Below, in pieces: positions 63,123 through 64,000 of a DNA stretch of 64,000 bases. The translations under genes were made by a program, and so were the position numbers. The notes under the pieces are model-generated. The model made no database searches and was not told the DNA's origin. It saw only the letters and a program-made list of their open reading frames with translations. Origin of the DNA: Streptomyces sp. NBC_01571 (GTDB lineage: Bacteria > Actinomycetota > Actinomycetes > Streptomycetales > Streptomycetaceae); assembly GCF_026339875.1 (NCBI RefSeq), contig NZ_JAPEPZ010000001.1, positions 6,014,001 to 6,078,000 of the forward strand, in the 5' to 3' direction. Within the stretch, counting starts at the first letter, position 1. Each line of letters begins with the position of its first letter.

Positions 63123-63848
63123 GTGAGCAAGCGCAGCAAGTCTCTCCGCGCTGCGGACGCCAAGATCGACCGGGAGAAGCTCTACGCCCCGCTCGAGGCC
63201 GTCCGTCTCGCCAAGGAGACCTCCACGAGCAAGTTCGACGGCACCGTCGAGGTCGCCTTCCGTCTGGGTGTCGACCCGCGCAAGGCCGACCAGATGGTCC
63301 GTGGCACCGTGAACCTCCCGCACGGCACCGGCAAGACCGCCCGGGTCCTGGTCTTCGCGACCGGTGACCGTGCCGAGGCAGCACTCGCCGCGGGCGCCGA
63401 CATCGTCGGCTCCGACGAGCTCATCGACGAGGTGTCGAAGGGCCGTCTGGACTTCGACGCCGTCGTCGCCACCCCGGACCTCATGGGCAAGGTCGGCCGC
63501 CTGGGCCGTGTCCTCGGCCCGCGTGGTCTGATGCCGAACCCGAAGACCGGCACCGTGACCCCGGACGTGGCCAAGGCCGTGACCGAGATCAAGGGCGGCA
63601 AGATCGAGTTCCGCGTCGACAAGCACTCGAACCTCCACTTCATCATCGGCAAGAGCTCCTTCGACGAGGCCAAGCTGGTGGAGAACTACGGCGCCGCGCT
63701 CGACGAGATCCTTCGTCTGAAGCCGTCGGCCGCCAAGGGTCGCTACATCAAGAAGGCCGCGATCAGCACCACGATCGGCCCCGGCATTCCCGTCGACCCG
63801 AACCGCACCCGCAACCTCCTCGTCGAGGAGGACCCGGCCGCCGTCTGA
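63123..63848 (+). CDS. rplA: 50S ribosomal protein L1
   Basis: The 241-residue protein binds the L1 stalk of the 50S subunit, and its own mRNA as a repressor in many bacteria. Motifs are [77 protein letters not shown] and [21 protein letters not shown] 63123 follows GGAGCAGTA. The gene is complete within the window. It is followed by the leader expected for rplJ, which lies beyond the window. Confidence 0.97.
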   Translation: MSKRSKSLRAADAKIDREKLYAPLEAVRLAKETSTSKFDGTVEVAFRLGVDPRKADQMVRGTVNLPHGTGKTARVLVFATGDRAEAALAAGADIVGSDELIDEVSKGRLDFDAVVATPDLMGKVGRLGRVLGPRGLMPNPKTGTVTPDVAKAVTEIKGGKIEFRVDKHSNLHFIIGKSSFDEAKLVENYGAALDEILRLKPSAAKGRYIKKAAISTTIGPGIPVDPNRTRNLLVEEDPAAV

Positions 63849-63893
63849 GCCCTCCGCTCAACCCGGTGACCGCGTCGCATACGCGTTCTTGGT

Positions 63894-63928
63894 ACGGGCC
63901 CCGCAACCTTTCGAGGTGCGGGGCCCGT
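63894..63928 (+). terminator. Hairpin downstream of rplA
   Basis: ACGGGCCCCGCA (63894-63905) and TGCGGGGCCCGT (63917-63928) form a perfect 12-bp stem with an 11-base loop. It is either the end of the rplK-rplA message or a partial terminator before the rplJ leader. The last 70 bases of the window hold no gene. Confidence 0.7.
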
Positions 63929-64000
63929 CCCCATTCCTGGACACACAAATCCGGCGGGGGTGTCAGTGCGCTGCGCTAGCGTGCGGCTCTCAGGATTCGC

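Overview
The window is high-GC actinobacterial chromosome, almost certainly Streptomyces. The signs are GC-rich third codon positions, many GTG starts, an S. griseus-type aminopeptidase, and a gene order I recall from the S. coelicolor SCO459x-SCO4649 region (korAB, a two-kinase regulatory set, a second nuo cluster, htpX, yajQ, tRNA-Tyr, then rpmG, murB, add, aspC, secE, nusG, rplK, rplA). The synteny statement is from memory, not from a search.

Bases 1-9870 hold assorted housekeeping and accessory genes: the end of a LolA-like protein, an ABC exporter pair, a P-loop protein next to a Pro/Glu-rich TPR-like protein, a secreted zinc aminopeptidase, a VOC protein, a RarD transporter, and an NmrA-type reductase divergent from an HxlR regulator. 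Bases 9890-28159 look like an energy-metabolism block. It has a 2-oxoacid:ferredoxin oxidoreductase (korA-korB), one NarL-type response regulator with two paralogous membrane kinases, and a tightly overlapping ten-gene complex I operon (nuoA,B,C,H,I,J,K,L,M,N). That operon has no nuoD and no NADH-input module (nuoE,F,G), so electron input from ferredoxin is an attractive inference. htpX, a YccF gene, an SMI1/KNR4 gene, an APC permease, glsB and yajQ follow.

Bases 32985-49225 are a 16.2-kb actinomycete integrative and conjugative element (AICE) inserted into the tRNA-Tyr(GTA) gene, which as I recall is the attachment site used by SLP1. Identical 54-bp direct repeats bound it. From attL it carries int, xis, a nested-palindrome iteron cluster, a D5-type helicase, a small Cys-containing protein, a primase-polymerase, a DUF6197-like gene, a TraB/FtsK-type translocase, and a train of small membrane or coiled-coil spread genes. 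Next come a long leader, a palindrome over a leftward promoter, and a rightward/convergent regulatory module (HTH plus PLD-like protein, NUDIX, HD, double-wHTH GntR) beside attR. The NUDIX and GntR genes recall pif and korSA of pSAM2.

Bases 49226-64000 return to the conserved chromosome: the original tRNA-Tyr terminator, small host genes, an amidohydrolase, tRNA-Thr and tRNA-Met, rpmG, two MaoC/HadAB-like hot-dog proteins, a TetR regulator and MFS exporter sharing an operator motif, murB, an NAD(P)-binding protein, adenosine deaminase, an aminotransferase, tRNA-Trp, and secE-nusG-rplK-rplA. The rpmG / hadAB-like / tRNA-Trp / secE-nusG / rplK-rplA order is the ancestral actinobacterial arrangement also known in mycobacteria.
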